Origin: Streptomyces venezuelae
GTDB lineage: Bacteria; Actinomycetota; Actinomycetes; Streptomycetales; Streptomycetaceae
Direction: 5' to 3'
NCBI RefSeq assembly: GCF_008642315.1
Contig: NZ_CP029192.1
Span: 4,216,001 to 4,280,000, forward strand
DNA length: 64,000 nucleotides
The notes under the pieces were generated by a model, which worked only from the letters and a program-made list of their open reading frames with translations, searched no databases and was not told where the DNA came from. Below are positions 7,601 to 17,012 of the stretch, in pieces. Both the position numbers and the translations under genes were made by a program. Every line of letters starts with the position of its first letter. The stretch's first letter is position 1.

Positions 7601-9004
7601 GTGACCCACGACCCGTCCACCGCCCTGCCGTTCGGGGCACGCCTGCGGGACCTGGGCGACGCCCTGCCGCCCGGAGTGCGGCGGAGCGCCCCGGTGCTTC
7701 CCGTGGCGCTCATGGTCGCGCTGCTCGCCCTGCCCGCGCCCGCCGAGGGCGCCTCCTCCGGCGGTGGCGGCACCGGCGGCGCGGCCGACGCGGTGTCCGC
7801 CCTCGTCGTCGGACTCTGCGTCGTGCGCGCCGTGCGTTCCCGGCAGCGGCCGCTGACCCGCACCGCCGCGGTCCTCCTCGGCCTTCCGGTCGTCGGCATC
7901 ACCGCGGCGGCGTTCGGCGCCTCCTCCGCGGCGACCGGCGTCGCCGGGGCCGCCCGCTACCTGCAGATCTTCGTGCTCGTACCGGCCGCCGTCCTGATGC
8001 TGATCCGCGACGCCCACCACTTCCGCCTCCTCGCCTGGTCGTTCGTCGGGCTCGGGCTGTGGCAGGGCGTCATCGGCGTACACCAGAACCTCACCGGCAC
8101 CGGCGCCTCGTACATGGGCGAGGACATCCGCGCCGTCGGCACGTTCGGCTCCACGGACGTCATGGGGATGGCCACCGTCGTGTCGTACGGCCTGGTCTGC
8201 GCGCTGGGGCTGGCCTTCCGCCCGCACGCGCCGCGTCAGCGCACGGCGGCGGTGGTGTGCGCGGGGCTGCTGACCGTGCCGCTCGCCCTGTCCTTCAGCC
8301 GTGGCGCGTGGATCGCCACCGCTGCGGCCTGCGCCGTGGTCCTCGTGCTCGCCGGGGTGCGCCGCGCGGCCCGTGCCCTGCTGGTCGCCGGGGCCGCCGC
8401 CGTGGTCCTGGTCGCCGGATTCGGCGTGGGCTCGGCCATGCTCCAGGAACGCCTCAGCAGCATCACCCAGGTCACGGACACCCCCGACCAGTCGGTGACC
8501 GACCGCTACACGATGTGGGCGGCGTCCGCCGACATGTGGCGCGAGCACCCCGTCACGGGCGTCGGCCTCAAGGGCTTCCCCGACCACCGCGACAGCCACG
8601 CCTCGCTCGCCCTGTCCTCCGGCAGCGACACGGCGGGCGCCGGCAGCGGCTTCGTACGCCAGCCGCTGCTGTCCCCGCACAACATGTACCTGCTGGTGCT
8701 CAGCGAGCAGGGGCTCCTCGGGCTCGGCACGCTGGCCGGCTCCTGGGCGGCGCTCCTGGTGTGCGCGGTCCGCCGGTGGACGCGGCAGCGCGCGGGGCGG
8801 GACGGGACCGGCGGGCCGCGGCTCGACTGCGCGCTGGTGGCGTGCGGACTGCTGGTCTGGCAGCTGATCGACTTCGTGTACGCCGACATCGGCGGGCCCT
8901 CCACCGTCCTGACCGCCATCGCCTTCGGCATGGCCGCCTGGTGGGCGGTCGGCGCCCGCGACCCGCACCCGGCGGCCCCGCACGGAGAGGCGGGCGCGCG
9001 ATGA
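7601..9004 (+). CDS. O-antigen ligase/polymerase family membrane protein (Wzy-like)
   Basis: A 467-residue polytopic protein with about 10-12 hydrophobic segments and a large external loop in the C-terminal half (SVTDRYTMWAASADMWREHP, then the GVGLKGFPDH region), as in Wzy/WaaL families. Asn-Met-Tyr after SPHN in the loop fits the ligase/polymerase superfamily. It would polymerise or transfer lipid-linked repeat units at the outer face. The GTG at 7601 is preceded by GGGAG; a 5-nt gap separates it from the sugar transferase. Its stop overlaps the flippase start (ATGA). Confidence 0.88.
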   Translation: MTHDPSTALPFGARLRDLGDALPPGVRRSAPVLPVALMVALLALPAPAEGASSGGGGTGGAADAVSALVVGLCVVRAVRSRQRPLTRTAAVLLGLPVVGITAAAFGASSAATGVAGAARYLQIFVLVPAAVLMLIRDAHHFRLLAWSFVGLGLWQGVIGVHQNLTGTGASYMGEDIRAVGTFGSTDVMGMATVVSYGLVCALGLAFRPHAPRQRTAAVVCAGLLTVPLALSFSRGAWIATAAACAVVLVLAGVRRAARALLVAGAAAVVLVAGFGVGSAMLQERLSSITQVTDTPDQSVTDRYTMWAASADMWREHPVTGVGLKGFPDHRDSHASLALSSGSDTAGAGSGFVRQPLLSPHNMYLLVLSEQGLLGLGTLAGSWAALLVCAVRRWTRQRAGRDGTGGPRLDCALVACGLLVWQLIDFVYADIGGPSTVLTAIAFGMAAWWAVGARDPHPAAPHGEAGAR

Positions 9005-10659
9005 CGACCGTGCCGCCGGAGGTGGCCCCCGACCCCGAGGCGCCGCCCACCGCCACGGCCACCGCGACCGTCGCGCCCCCGCCGCGGGAGCCCGCCGAGA
9101 AGACGGGCGGCTCGTTCCTCGCCAAGGCGGCGCTGGTCACCGCCGCGCTGTCCGTCGCCGGATCGCTCCTCGGGCTCGTCCGCGACCAGGCCCTCGCGCA
9201 CTTCTTCGGCGCCGGGACCGACACCGACGCCTTCCTCGTGGCGTGGACGCTCCCCGAACTGGCCGCGACGCTCCTCATCGAGGACGGCCTCGCCTTCTTC
9301 CTCGTGCCCGCGTTCAGCCTGGCGCTCGCGCGCCGCGCGGACGGGCCGCCCGTCGACCCGGTCCGCGAGTTCGTCCGGGCCTCGCTGCCCCGGATGACCC
9401 TGTGGTTCGTGGGCACGGCCGTCCTGCTCATCGCCGCCGCCCCCTACCTGGTCGCGGTCCTCGCCCCCGGCCTGCCCGACCCGCGACTCGCCGTCGACTG
9501 CACCCGGCTGACCGCCACCTGCGCGCTGACCTTCGGCCTCACCGGCTACTGCAGCGCCGCCCTCCGCGCCCACCAGCGGTTCGTCGCGCCCGCCACGGTC
9601 TACGTCGCCTACAACGCGGCCATCATCGTTGCCCTGTTCGCGCTCGCGGCGCCGCTCGGGGTACGGGCCGCCGCGGCCGGTGTGGCGGTGGGCGGAGTGC
9701 TCATGGTCGCCGTACAGGCGCCCTCGCTGTGGCGGCAGCTGCGGCAGCCGTACCGGCCCGCCCCCGGGGCCGCCGCCCTCCCGGCGGGCCCGTCGGACAA
9801 GACCCTGCAGACCGCGATCATCTGGACCGTCCTGCTCTTCGCGCTGTGCCGCCAGTCGCAGGTCCTCATCGAGCGGTTCCTCGCCTCGTCGCTGCCCGCC
9901 GGGGCCATCTCGCACCTGAACTACGCGCAGAAGGTCGCGCAGATGCCGATGGTCCTCTCGCTCATGATCTGCACGGTCACCTTCCCCGTCGTGGCGCGGG
10001 CGCTGGCCAAGGGCGAGACGGAGCGGGCCCGCGAGCGCGTCGAGCGGGACATCGTCCTGGCCGGCTGCGTGGTGCTGCTCGGCGCGGCGGCCGTCGTCGC
10101 CGCGGCGCCCCCGCTCATCGAACTGCTCTTCCAGCGCGGCGCCTTCACCGCGAGCGACACCGCCGCCACCGCGTCCGTCATGCGTGTCTACGCCTTCGGC
10201 CTGATCGGCCACACCCTCGTCGGCGCCCTGGCCCGCGCGCACTTCTCCGTCGCCCGCACCACGTGGATCCCGCTCTACGCGATGGTCGTCGGCGTCGTCG
10301 CCACCGCGGGGATCGGCTTCCTCACCGTCGGCACGTGGGGCGTCCACGGGATCGCCGCCGCCAACGCGACCGGCATCTGCGTCACCGCGCTGCTCCTGCT
10401 GCGCGGCATGGGCCCGCGCACCGTGCCGATCAGGACGCGGGCCCTCGTCGGGCAGCTGGGCCGTCTCGCGGTGGCCGCCGGATGCGCGGCGGTGCTCGGC
10501 GCCCTGTGCGCGCAGCGGGTGGCGCAGCCCGCCCTCGCGGTCCTCGCGAGCTTCACCGTCGTCACCGTCTCCTTCGTGCTCATCGGGCTGCTCCTGAGGG
10601 CGCAGCCCTGGCCGTCCGCCCTTCGAACCGTCAGCAGAAAGCTGCGCCATGTCCGTTGA
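9001..10659 (+). CDS. MurJ/MviN-type lipid-linked glycan flippase
   Basis: A 552-residue protein with about 14 membrane segments and the MviN pattern: SLLGLVRDQALAHFFGAGTD near the N-terminus, SQVLIERFLASSLPAGAISH in the middle, LIELLFQRGAFTASDT later. MOP-superfamily flippases of this type translocate lipid-linked precursors. Here the context argues for a glycopolymer-specific Wzx role rather than the essential lipid II flippase. A Pro/Ala/Thr-rich cytosolic N-tail of about 35 residues precedes the first segment. ATGA overlap upstream, 11-bp overlap downstream. Confidence 0.9.
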   Translation: MTTVPPEVAPDPEAPPTATATATVAPPPREPAEKTGGSFLAKAALVTAALSVAGSLLGLVRDQALAHFFGAGTDTDAFLVAWTLPELAATLLIEDGLAFFLVPAFSLALARRADGPPVDPVREFVRASLPRMTLWFVGTAVLLIAAAPYLVAVLAPGLPDPRLAVDCTRLTATCALTFGLTGYCSAALRAHQRFVAPATVYVAYNAAIIVALFALAAPLGVRAAAAGVAVGGVLMVAVQAPSLWRQLRQPYRPAPGAAALPAGPSDKTLQTAIIWTVLLFALCRQSQVLIERFLASSLPAGAISHLNYAQKVAQMPMVLSLMICTVTFPVVARALAKGETERARERVERDIVLAGCVVLLGAAAVVAAAPPLIELLFQRGAFTASDTAATASVMRVYAFGLIGHTLVGALARAHFSVARTTWIPLYAMVVGVVATAGIGFLTVGTWGVHGIAAANATGICVTALLLLRGMGPRTVPIRTRALVGQLGRLAVAAGCAAVLGALCAQRVAQPALAVLASFTVVTVSFVLIGLLLRAQPWPSALRTVSRKLRHVR

Positions 10660-11440
10660 CCTCACCCCGCCCGCCCCGTCCGGCACCGAGCCGTTCCTGC
10701 GGCTGCGGCCGCCCCGCACCCCGGCGTGGGTGGCGATGTACCACTCCGTCGCGGACCCGTCCGACGATCCGTACGAGATCACCGTCGCTCCCGAGCGGCT
10801 CGGCGCGCAGCTGCGCTGGATGCGGCGCCAGGGGCTGCGCGGCGTCTCGATGAAGTACCTCCTGGAGGCGTGCGCGCAGGGCCAGGAGCACAACCTGGTG
10901 GGCCTGACCTTCGACGACGGGTACCGCGACTTCGTCGACCACGCGCTGCCGCTCCTCCAGCAGTACGACTGCACCGCGACCGTCTTCGTCCTGCCGGGCC
11001 GCCTCGACGGCGACAACGCGTGGGACCCGCTCGGCCCCCGCAAGCCGCTGCTCGGCGCCGACGGCGTCCGGCACATCGCCGAGTGCGGCATGGAGATCGC
11101 CTCGCACGGGCTGACCCACGTCGACCTGACCGCCGCCGACGACCGCGTCCTGCACCGCGAGATCCACGGCAGCCGGGCGGCGCTGCACGACCTGACCGGC
11201 ACGGAGGTGCAGGGGTTCTGCTACCCGTACGGCACCGTCGACGAGCGCGTGGTGAGCGCCGTGCGCGACGCCGGATACCGGTACGCCTGCGCCATCGCAC
11301 CCGGCGCGCTCACCGGCCCCTACGCCCTGCCCCGCGTCCACATCGGGCAGGACGACACCGCGTGGCGGCTGCGCCTGAAGCTGCGCACCAACCGGCTGCG
11401 GCGCCGCACCCTCGCCCGCTCGGCGGTGACGACCGCATGA
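10649..11440 (+). CDS. Polysaccharide deacetylase (NodB homology, CE4)
   Basis: A 263-residue protein with the NodB motifs: TFDDGY at about 87-92 (catalytic base and metal Asp), SHGLTH at 152-157 (metal-binding histidines) and FCYPYG around 195. CE4 enzymes remove N-acetyl groups from hexosamine polymers. No signal peptide or N-terminal membrane segment is seen, so it may act on cytosolic or lipid-linked intermediates, or reach the outside another way. It overlaps the flippase by 11 bp and the following GT by ATGA. The product therefore probably contains N-acetylhexosamine. Confidence 0.9.
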   Translation: MSVDLTPPAPSGTEPFLRLRPPRTPAWVAMYHSVADPSDDPYEITVAPERLGAQLRWMRRQGLRGVSMKYLLEACAQGQEHNLVGLTFDDGYRDFVDHALPLLQQYDCTATVFVLPGRLDGDNAWDPLGPRKPLLGADGVRHIAECGMEIASHGLTHVDLTAADDRVLHREIHGSRAALHDLTGTEVQGFCYPYGTVDERVVSAVRDAGYRYACAIAPGALTGPYALPRVHIGQDDTAWRLRLKLRTNRLRRRTLARSAVTTA

Positions 11441-12585
11441 GGGTCCTGCACATCATCACCGGGCTCGGCGTGGGCGGCGCCGAGCAGCAACTGCGCCTGA
11501 CGCTGCGCCACTTGCCGACGGAGTGCGACGTCGTCGCGCTGACCAACGCGGGCACCGTCGCCCAGGGCATCGCCGCCGACGGGACCCGCGTCACCGATCT
11601 CGGCATGTCCGGCAACCGTGATGTGGCGGCGCTGCCGCGGCTCGTCAGGATCATCCGGTCGGGCCGGTACGACGTGGTGCACACGCACCTCTACCGCGCC
11701 TGCCTGTACGGGCGCATCGCGGCCCGCATGGCGGGGGTGCGCGCGGTGGTCGCCACCGAACACTCCCTCGGCGACTCGCAGATGGAGGGGCGGCCGCTGA
11801 CCGCGGGGGTGCGCGCGCTGTATCTGGCCGGGGAACGGCTCGGCCGGGTGACGGTCGCGGTCTCGCCCGCCGTGGGCGCGCGGCTGCACCGGTGGGGCGT
11901 GCCCCGTCAACGCATCCGGGTGGTGCCGAACGGCATCGAGGTGGAGCGCTTCCGCTTCGACCCGGCGAGCCGGGCGCGCACCCGGCAGCACCTCCAGCTG
12001 CCCGCCGGCGCGTTCGTCGTCGGCGGCGTCGGACGCCTCGCCGCGGGCAAGCGCTTCGACGTGCTGCTGCGGGCCGCCGCGCAGCTGCCGGACGACGTGG
12101 TCGTCGTCCTGGTGGGGAGCGGTCCCGAGGAGCCGGGGCTTCGCCGTCTCGCGCACCGGCTCGGCCTCGACGGGAGGGTGCGGTTCGTCGGCGAGTCCAC
12201 CCATGAGCACAACGCCGGCGCTGCGGCAGGCGCGCCGGACCTGCCCTCGCTCCTGTCCGCCATGGACGCGCTGGCCTCCCCCTCACCCGAAGAGGCCTTC
12301 GGCCTGGCCCTGGTGGAGGGCCTGGCCAGCGGTCTTCCCGTGCTGTACGCCTCCTGCCCTGCCGTCGAGGGCCTCGACGCGGCGGAGCGGGCCGGTGCCG
12401 CGTACTGCCCGAGCGATCCGGACTCCTTCGCGCGGGCCCTGTACGGCCTGCGCGGCGACGTCCCGCCGCACCGCGAGGCACCCGCCGCGGTGCGGCACTA
12501 CAGCATCAGCCGAAGCGCCGGCCAACTGATGGACGTCTACGCGTCAGTTGCCCCCGGCCCGACCCTGGAGGTGACCCCTCGATGA
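11437..12585 (+). CDS. GT4-family glycosyltransferase
   Basis: A 382-residue GT-B enzyme starting MRVLHIITGLGVGGAEQQLR, the classic GT4 acceptor-domain opening. The C-terminal donor domain has VGGVGRLAAGKRFDVLLRAA, VLVGSGPEEPGL and SPSPEEAFGLALVEGLASGL with the EX7E glutamates. An unusual Ala/Gly insertion (HEHNAGAAAGAP) precedes the last Rossmann strands. It is the second GT4 of the cluster and is coupled on both sides by 4-bp overlaps. Confidence 0.92.
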   Translation: MRVLHIITGLGVGGAEQQLRLTLRHLPTECDVVALTNAGTVAQGIAADGTRVTDLGMSGNRDVAALPRLVRIIRSGRYDVVHTHLYRACLYGRIAARMAGVRAVVATEHSLGDSQMEGRPLTAGVRALYLAGERLGRVTVAVSPAVGARLHRWGVPRQRIRVVPNGIEVERFRFDPASRARTRQHLQLPAGAFVVGGVGRLAAGKRFDVLLRAAAQLPDDVVVVLVGSGPEEPGLRRLAHRLGLDGRVRFVGESTHEHNAGAAAGAPDLPSLLSAMDALASPSPEEAFGLALVEGLASGLPVLYASCPAVEGLDAAERAGAAYCPSDPDSFARALYGLRGDVPPHREAPAAVRHYSISRSAGQLMDVYASVAPGPTLEVTPR

Positions 12586-13232
12586 GCGACTCCGCGAACG
12601 GGCGCACGCGCGCCCTCGCCCTGCGGGCCCGTGCCGTGCGGCTCCCCCGCCGGTGGGCCCTGCCGGCCTGTGCGGTCCTCGGCGCCCTGGCCGGCGCCGG
12701 GTACGGCGCGCTGCAGACCCCGCAGTACACGGCCACGAGCTACGTCGTCGCCGTCCCGCAGGAGAAGGCCGACCCGGCGACGGCGCTCGGCTTCGCCCAG
12801 GCGTACGGCCGGGTCGCGACGCAGCTCGCGGTCCTCGGCGACGCGCAGGTGGCGGCGGGCATGTCGGCCACGGATCTCCAGGACAAGGTGCAGGTCGCCA
12901 CGTCGCCGGACGCGCCGATGATCGCGGTCTCCGCGACCACCGACAAGCCGTCGTCCGCCGCGATCACCGCCAACGCGGTGGCACGGTCGCTCTCCACGAG
13001 CGCCAACCACTCCAAGGACAGCACGCAGATCAAGCTGATCCCGTTCTCGCGCGCCCTGCCGCCGAACGCCCCCGCGTCGCTCTCCACCGGCGTGACCACC
13101 CTGGTCGGAGGCTGTGCGGGCGGGCTGCTCGGCGGCCTCGCGCTCCTGGTGCGTCCGCGTGCCCGCAAGGAGGCGGTGGCGGGCCCCTCCGTGCCGGGAC
13201 CCGCGTCCGCGCTGGTGCGGAGCGCCCCGTGA
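12582..13232 (+). CDS. Wzz/chain-length-determinant-like membrane protein
   Basis: A 216-residue protein with a membrane segment near residues 25-45, an extracytoplasmic domain beginning LQTPQYTATSYVVAVPQEK, and a second membrane segment near 165-190, then a short basic cytosolic tail. This is the Wzz/YveK topology. There is no Walker motif and no C-terminal Tyr cluster, so a BY-kinase is neither fused nor adjacent. The probable role is control of polymer length or export. ATGA coupling to the GT upstream and GTGA coupling to the acyltransferase downstream. Confidence 0.82.
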   Translation: MSDSANGRTRALALRARAVRLPRRWALPACAVLGALAGAGYGALQTPQYTATSYVVAVPQEKADPATALGFAQAYGRVATQLAVLGDAQVAAGMSATDLQDKVQVATSPDAPMIAVSATTDKPSSAAITANAVARSLSTSANHSKDSTQIKLIPFSRALPPNAPASLSTGVTTLVGGCAGGLLGGLALLVRPRARKEAVAGPSVPGPASALVRSAP

Positions 13233-14392
13233 GCACGGCAGCGCGCACGGCGCCGCGCACCGCGCCCGACGTCCGGCCCGTGGCCGAACTCTGCGTGGAC
13301 GAGGACGAGTTCGACGCGCTGGCGGAGCCGTGGGGCCGCCTCCACCGGTCGTGCGCGGCGGCGACGCCGTTCCAGAGCCACGCCTGGGTGTCGTCCTGGT
13401 GGCAGTCGTACGGGAGCCCCGGGCGGCTGCGGGTCCTGCTGGTCCGCGACGGCGCACGGCTGATCGCCGCGGCGCCGCTGATGCGGGTGGACCGGCCGCT
13501 GCCCGCCCTGAAGCCGCTGGGCGGCGCGATCTCCGACTTCACGGACGTCCTGGTGGACGACGCCTGCAAGGAGGAGGGCACGGAGGCGCTCCTGTCCGGT
13601 CTGTATGCGCTGGCGAGGACCGCGCTGATCGACTTCGGGGAGGTCAGGCCGGGGGCCTGCGTGGAGGGGCTCTACGCGCGCTGGCCGGGACCGCGCCGCA
13701 CCCTCGCGGGCTCCGCCTGCCTCGAACTCCCCGCACTGCCCATGGAGGGGCTGCTCAAGCGGCTGCCGACGCCGCGTGCGCAGCGCACCCGGGCCAAGAT
13801 GCGCAAGCTCTCGGCGCTGGGCGTGGAGAGCCGGGTCGTACCCGCCGACGAGGTGGAGAACTCGGTGCGCACCCTGCTGCGGCTGCACCAACTCCAGTGG
13901 CAGGGCCGCAAGGTGACCTCCGAGCACCTCCAGCCGCGGTTCCACGAGCACCTGCTCCGCTCGATGCGGCCGATGGTCGCGGCGGGCGAGGCGGTGGTGA
14001 CCGAGTTCAGCCTGGACGGCGAGGTGATGGCGGCGGACCTGACGCTGCTCTCGGGCACGCTGGCGGGCGGCTACCTGTACGGGGCGCATCCCCGGCTCAG
14101 GGAGCGGAAGGTCGACGTGGCGACGATGCTCCTCGACGCGTGCACCCGACACACCGGCGGCGAGCACCCGCGCGCGCTCAGCCTGCTGCGCGGCAACGAG
14201 CCGTACAAGCACCACTGGCGGCCCGAACCGGTCACCAACCAGAGGTTGTTGCTGGCCCGCAGGCGCACCGCGCCGCTGGTGTGCGCGGTGGCGTGGGGCG
14301 CGTCGGGCCGCCAGTGGGCGAAGCGGCGGCTGCGCGAGCGCGAGGAGCGGCGGGGCGAGGGGCCGGGCCGCGGTGGCGGAGCCTCGACGTGA
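13229..14392 (+). CDS. GNAT/BioF2 (FemAB-like) acyltransferase
   Basis: A 387-residue protein of the CelD/BcsL-type acetyltransferase family: N-terminal TPFQSHAWVSSWWQSYG, central RAKMRKLSALGVESRVV, then FSLDGEVMAADLTLLSGTLA and SLLRGNEPYKHHWRP, which are typical of the second GNAT fold. Members modify polysaccharide or peptidoglycan precursors with acyl or aminoacyl groups. No membrane segment. It is the last gene of the plus-strand run (GTGA overlap) and converges on the GH26 gene with a 30-bp gap. Substrate unknown. Confidence 0.85.
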   Translation: MSTAARTAPRTAPDVRPVAELCVDEDEFDALAEPWGRLHRSCAAATPFQSHAWVSSWWQSYGSPGRLRVLLVRDGARLIAAAPLMRVDRPLPALKPLGGAISDFTDVLVDDACKEEGTEALLSGLYALARTALIDFGEVRPGACVEGLYARWPGPRRTLAGSACLELPALPMEGLLKRLPTPRAQRTRAKMRKLSALGVESRVVPADEVENSVRTLLRLHQLQWQGRKVTSEHLQPRFHEHLLRSMRPMVAAGEAVVTEFSLDGEVMAADLTLLSGTLAGGYLYGAHPRLRERKVDVATMLLDACTRHTGGEHPRALSLLRGNEPYKHHWRPEPVTNQRLLLARRRTAPLVCAVAWGASGRQWAKRRLREREERRGEGPGRGGGAST

Positions 14393-14422
14393 CGGCTCGC
14401 ACCACCGCGGACCCGCCGGGGG

Positions 14423-15565
14423 TCAGGACTTCTTCGGGTCCTTCCACCAGTCGAACCGCAGGCACAGCTTGCCGCCCAGCCACTGTTCGACCCAGTGGCC
14501 GAGGTCGACCGGCGAACAATTGGGCGGATTCACGGGGTTGGTCGGTGCCGTGTCGCGGCCGGAGAGGAGTTTGCGGTAGATCTCCGCGGACTCCGGATTG
14601 TCCTTGCACTGCCACACGCCGTGCGGGCAGTAGTCGGTGACGGTGTTGTACAGCGGCTTCTTCTCCTTCATCCATTCCAGCATGCGGCGCATGTATTCCT
14701 CGTTGTCGCCGTTGCGGAACAGACCCCATTCCGGATACGAGATGGGCTTCTTGTGAGCCGCCGCGAAGTCCACGTGGTGCTGGAGTCCATAGGGCTCCTT
14801 CACCTGCTCGTCGAATGACATTCCGCGCGGCTGGTCGTACGAGTCCATTCCGATGATGTCGACCGTGTCGTCCCCGGGATAGCAATTCGTCCACGGAACG
14901 GCGTCCCGGCCCCTGCTGGGCGTGAAGTCGAACTGGAACTTCTGGCCCGGTACCGAACGCATCGTGGTGACGATCCTGTTCCAGTACTTCTTCCAGGACT
15001 CCGGGTCCGGACCGCAGCGATGGGTGTAGGTCGTGCCGTTCATCTCCCAGCCGAGCACGACCACCGTGTCCGGCACCCCCAGGTCGACGAGGCGCTTGGC
15101 GAGCACCCGGAAGTGCTCGTCGAAGGCGCCCGTCGCGCCTCTCTTGAGCATCCCGGCCACCTCGGTGTCGCCGACGCCCTCCTCGTTCCTCTCGAGCATC
15201 GGGACGTTGAGGACGAAAAGCCTGTTGTCCTTCGCCTTGCGCCACTCGGCCCATTTCTCGAGGAAGTTCGGGGCACCCTCGATGTTGCTCCACCGGTCGC
15301 CCGGGAGGTACGTGTGACCGACGCGCAGCTCGGCCCCGCCGAGCCAATGGCTGAGTTCGGCCATCCGCTCGACCCCGCGGGGGCCGTAATCCAGATAGGC
15401 GCCGAATGCGGGGGCCGCTGCGACATCTCCCGGTGGTTCCCCGTCGCGTTCCGCACCCGCCGTATTTCCCGGCACCGCGGCCAGGGCGAGCGACGAAACC
15501 ACCCCCGCGGCGATGAAAGCGACACGTCCACGGCGTCGAAGACGTTGTGGGGTGTGTGGTCCCAT
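14423..15565 (-). CDS. Secreted GH26-like glycoside hydrolase
   Basis: A 380-residue protein with an Arg-rich n-region and Sec signal (VAFIAAGVVSSLALAAVPG, cleavage near AGA). The GH26-type catalytic residues are visible: acid/base Glu174 in VLGWEMNG and nucleophile Glu279 in ISYPEWGL. Support comes from FQFDFTPSRG and IIGMDSYDQ. GH26 enzymes cleave beta-mannans or related beta-glycans. Here it may trim, release or remodel the polymer made by the adjacent cluster. AAGAGGAG lies before the ATG. It is transcribed toward the cluster and diverges from the ATP-grasp gene. Confidence 0.85.
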   Translation of the reverse strand: MGPHTPQRLRRRGRVAFIAAGVVSSLALAAVPGNTAGAERDGEPPGDVAAAPAFGAYLDYGPRGVERMAELSHWLGGAELRVGHTYLPGDRWSNIEGAPNFLEKWAEWRKAKDNRLFVLNVPMLERNEEGVGDTEVAGMLKRGATGAFDEHFRVLAKRLVDLGVPDTVVVLGWEMNGTTYTHRCGPDPESWKKYWNRIVTTMRSVPGQKFQFDFTPSRGRDAVPWTNCYPGDDTVDIIGMDSYDQPRGMSFDEQVKEPYGLQHHVDFAAAHKKPISYPEWGLFRNGDNEEYMRRMLEWMKEKKPLYNTVTDYCPHGVWQCKDNPESAEIYRKLLSGRDTAPTNPVNPPNCSPVDLGHWVEQWLGGKLCLRFDWWKDPKKS

Positions 15566-15605
15566 GTCTGCTCCTCTTTTTCCGGGCTCCGGCCCTGCTC
15601 GACCG

Positions 15606-15619
15606 GTCAGTTCACTGAC
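15606..15619. promoter_or_regulatory. Palindromic operator candidate in divergent promoter region
   Basis: GTCAGT-TC-ACTGAC is a perfect 6-bp inverted repeat with a 2-nt centre, between the GH26 start (15565) and the ATP-grasp start (15708). It sits next to the only AT-rich stretch of the intergene (about 15625-15665). Confidence 0.4.
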
Positions 15620-15707
15620 ACTCCGTCATATGTATTTCTATTGCGCCAATCGTGCTTCTAATCCTGTGTTCCACCACATCGCCCGCATGGGCGATCGACA
15701 ATCGAGG

Positions 15708-17012
15708 GTGACGTTGCAGCCTCTGGATACACGCATTCCTGCGGTCCTGTTGCGGATCGACAGGAATCCCTTTCACCACGGAACGCTGGGCGCCGTACGC
15801 TCGCTGGGGCGGGCCGGCGTCGAGGTCCACCTGGTCGCCGACGACCGGCGCAGCCCCGTGCAGCGCTCCCGCTACCTCCACCGGATGCACGCGCCCCCCA
15901 TGCCGGGCGCGTCGCTCGCCGAGGTCGCCGCCGTGCTGCGGCGGGTCTCGCGGCGCCTCTCGGGGCCCGCCGTGCTGATCCCCCTGGACGACGCGAGCGC
16001 CCTCGCCGTCAGCGCCCTGTACGAGGAGCTCACCGACTGCTTCCTGCTGCCCCGCACGGCGGGCGACGTCGCCGCACGCGTCGCCGACAAGGCGAGCCTC
16101 GCCCAGGTCTGCGCGCAGGCGGGCGTGGCCCACCCCACGACGCTCGCGCCGGAGTCCGCCGCCGAGGCCGCGGGCGCCGTCGACCGCCTCGGGTCCCCCG
16201 CCGTCGCGAAGTGGAGCCGCCCGTGGCTGCTGCCCCGCGACACCGGCCTGCGCAGCACCACCGTGATCGGCTCCCCGCACGAGGCCTCCGAACTGTTCGA
16301 GCGCCGCGCCGAGGCGGGCAGCCGTCTGCTCCTCCAGGCCTTCGTGCCCGGCGCCCGCGACGCGGACTGGTTCGTGCACGGCTGCGCGGGCCGCGACGGT
16401 GTCGTACGCGCCGGGGGCACGGGCCGCAAGCACCGCTCCTGGCCGCGATCGGCGGGACTCACGGTGAGCGGCGAGTGGGCGGACAACCCCGCGCTGCGGT
16501 CGGCGGCCGCGCAGGTCGTCGCCGCCCTGGAGTACCGCGGCATCTTCGACCTGGACTTCCGCAGGGACGCCACGACCGGCGACTTCCACCTGATCGACTT
16601 CAACCCGCGGCCCGGCGCGCAGTTCCGCCTCTTCACCGACGGCGCGGACACGGACGTCGTACGCGCCCTGCACCTCGACCTGACCCATCGCGCGCCCCCC
16701 GCCCCGAAACCCCTGCCGGGCCGCACGTTCCTGGTGGAGAACTACGCCCCACTGGCCGCCCTGCGCGCCCTCGCCCGCCCCGGCGCCCGCCCCTCCCCCG
16801 CCGGCGAACTCGCCTGGCACGCCGACGACGACCCGGCCCCCGGAGCCACCCTGCGCCGCCTGTGGCGCCGCCACGTGGTGCGACGGCTCGGCGACGGCCT
16901 GCGCCACCGCGCCCGCCGCATCCTGACGTCCCTGTCGATCAGGGCGCGCGCGCACGCGCCCGCCGTCCTCCCCGGCACGCCCAACAGAGAGCGAGCAGTC
17001 ACCGATGCATGA
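15708..17012 (+). CDS. ATP-grasp domain protein (carboxylate-amine ligase-like)
   Basis: About 434 residues. The N-terminal region LLRIDRNPFHHGTLGAVRSL and PVQRSRYLHRM has a preATP-grasp fold. The ATP-grasp core follows: ADKASLAQVCAQAGVAHPTT, AVAKWSRPWLL, LLLQAFVPG and the metal-binding DFHLIDFNPRPGAQF. The family joins a carboxylate to an amine or hydroxyl nucleophile using ATP. The C-terminal about 90 residues are basic and proline-rich. Start is uncertain: GTG 15708 was chosen, ATG 15687 is an alternative, and neither has a good ribosome site. It overlaps the flavoprotein gene by 8 bp. Confidence 0.8.
   Translation: MTLQPLDTRIPAVLLRIDRNPFHHGTLGAVRSLGRAGVEVHLVADDRRSPVQRSRYLHRMHAPPMPGASLAEVAAVLRRVSRRLSGPAVLIPLDDASALAVSALYEELTDCFLLPRTAGDVAARVADKASLAQVCAQAGVAHPTTLAPESAAEAAGAVDRLGSPAVAKWSRPWLLPRDTGLRSTTVIGSPHEASELFERRAEAGSRLLLQAFVPGARDADWFVHGCAGRDGVVRAGGTGRKHRSWPRSAGLTVSGEWADNPALRSAAAQVVAALEYRGIFDLDFRRDATTGDFHLIDFNPRPGAQFRLFTDGADTDVVRALHLDLTHRAPPAPKPLPGRTFLVENYAPLAALRALARPGARPSPAGELAWHADDDPAPGATLRRLWRRHVVRRLGDGLRHRARRILTSLSIRARAHAPAVLPGTPNRERAVTDA

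Noticed and set aside
9001-10659. The essential lipid II flippase MurJ
   Set aside because: The fold is MviN/MurJ, but operon context indicates a pathway-specific flippase.
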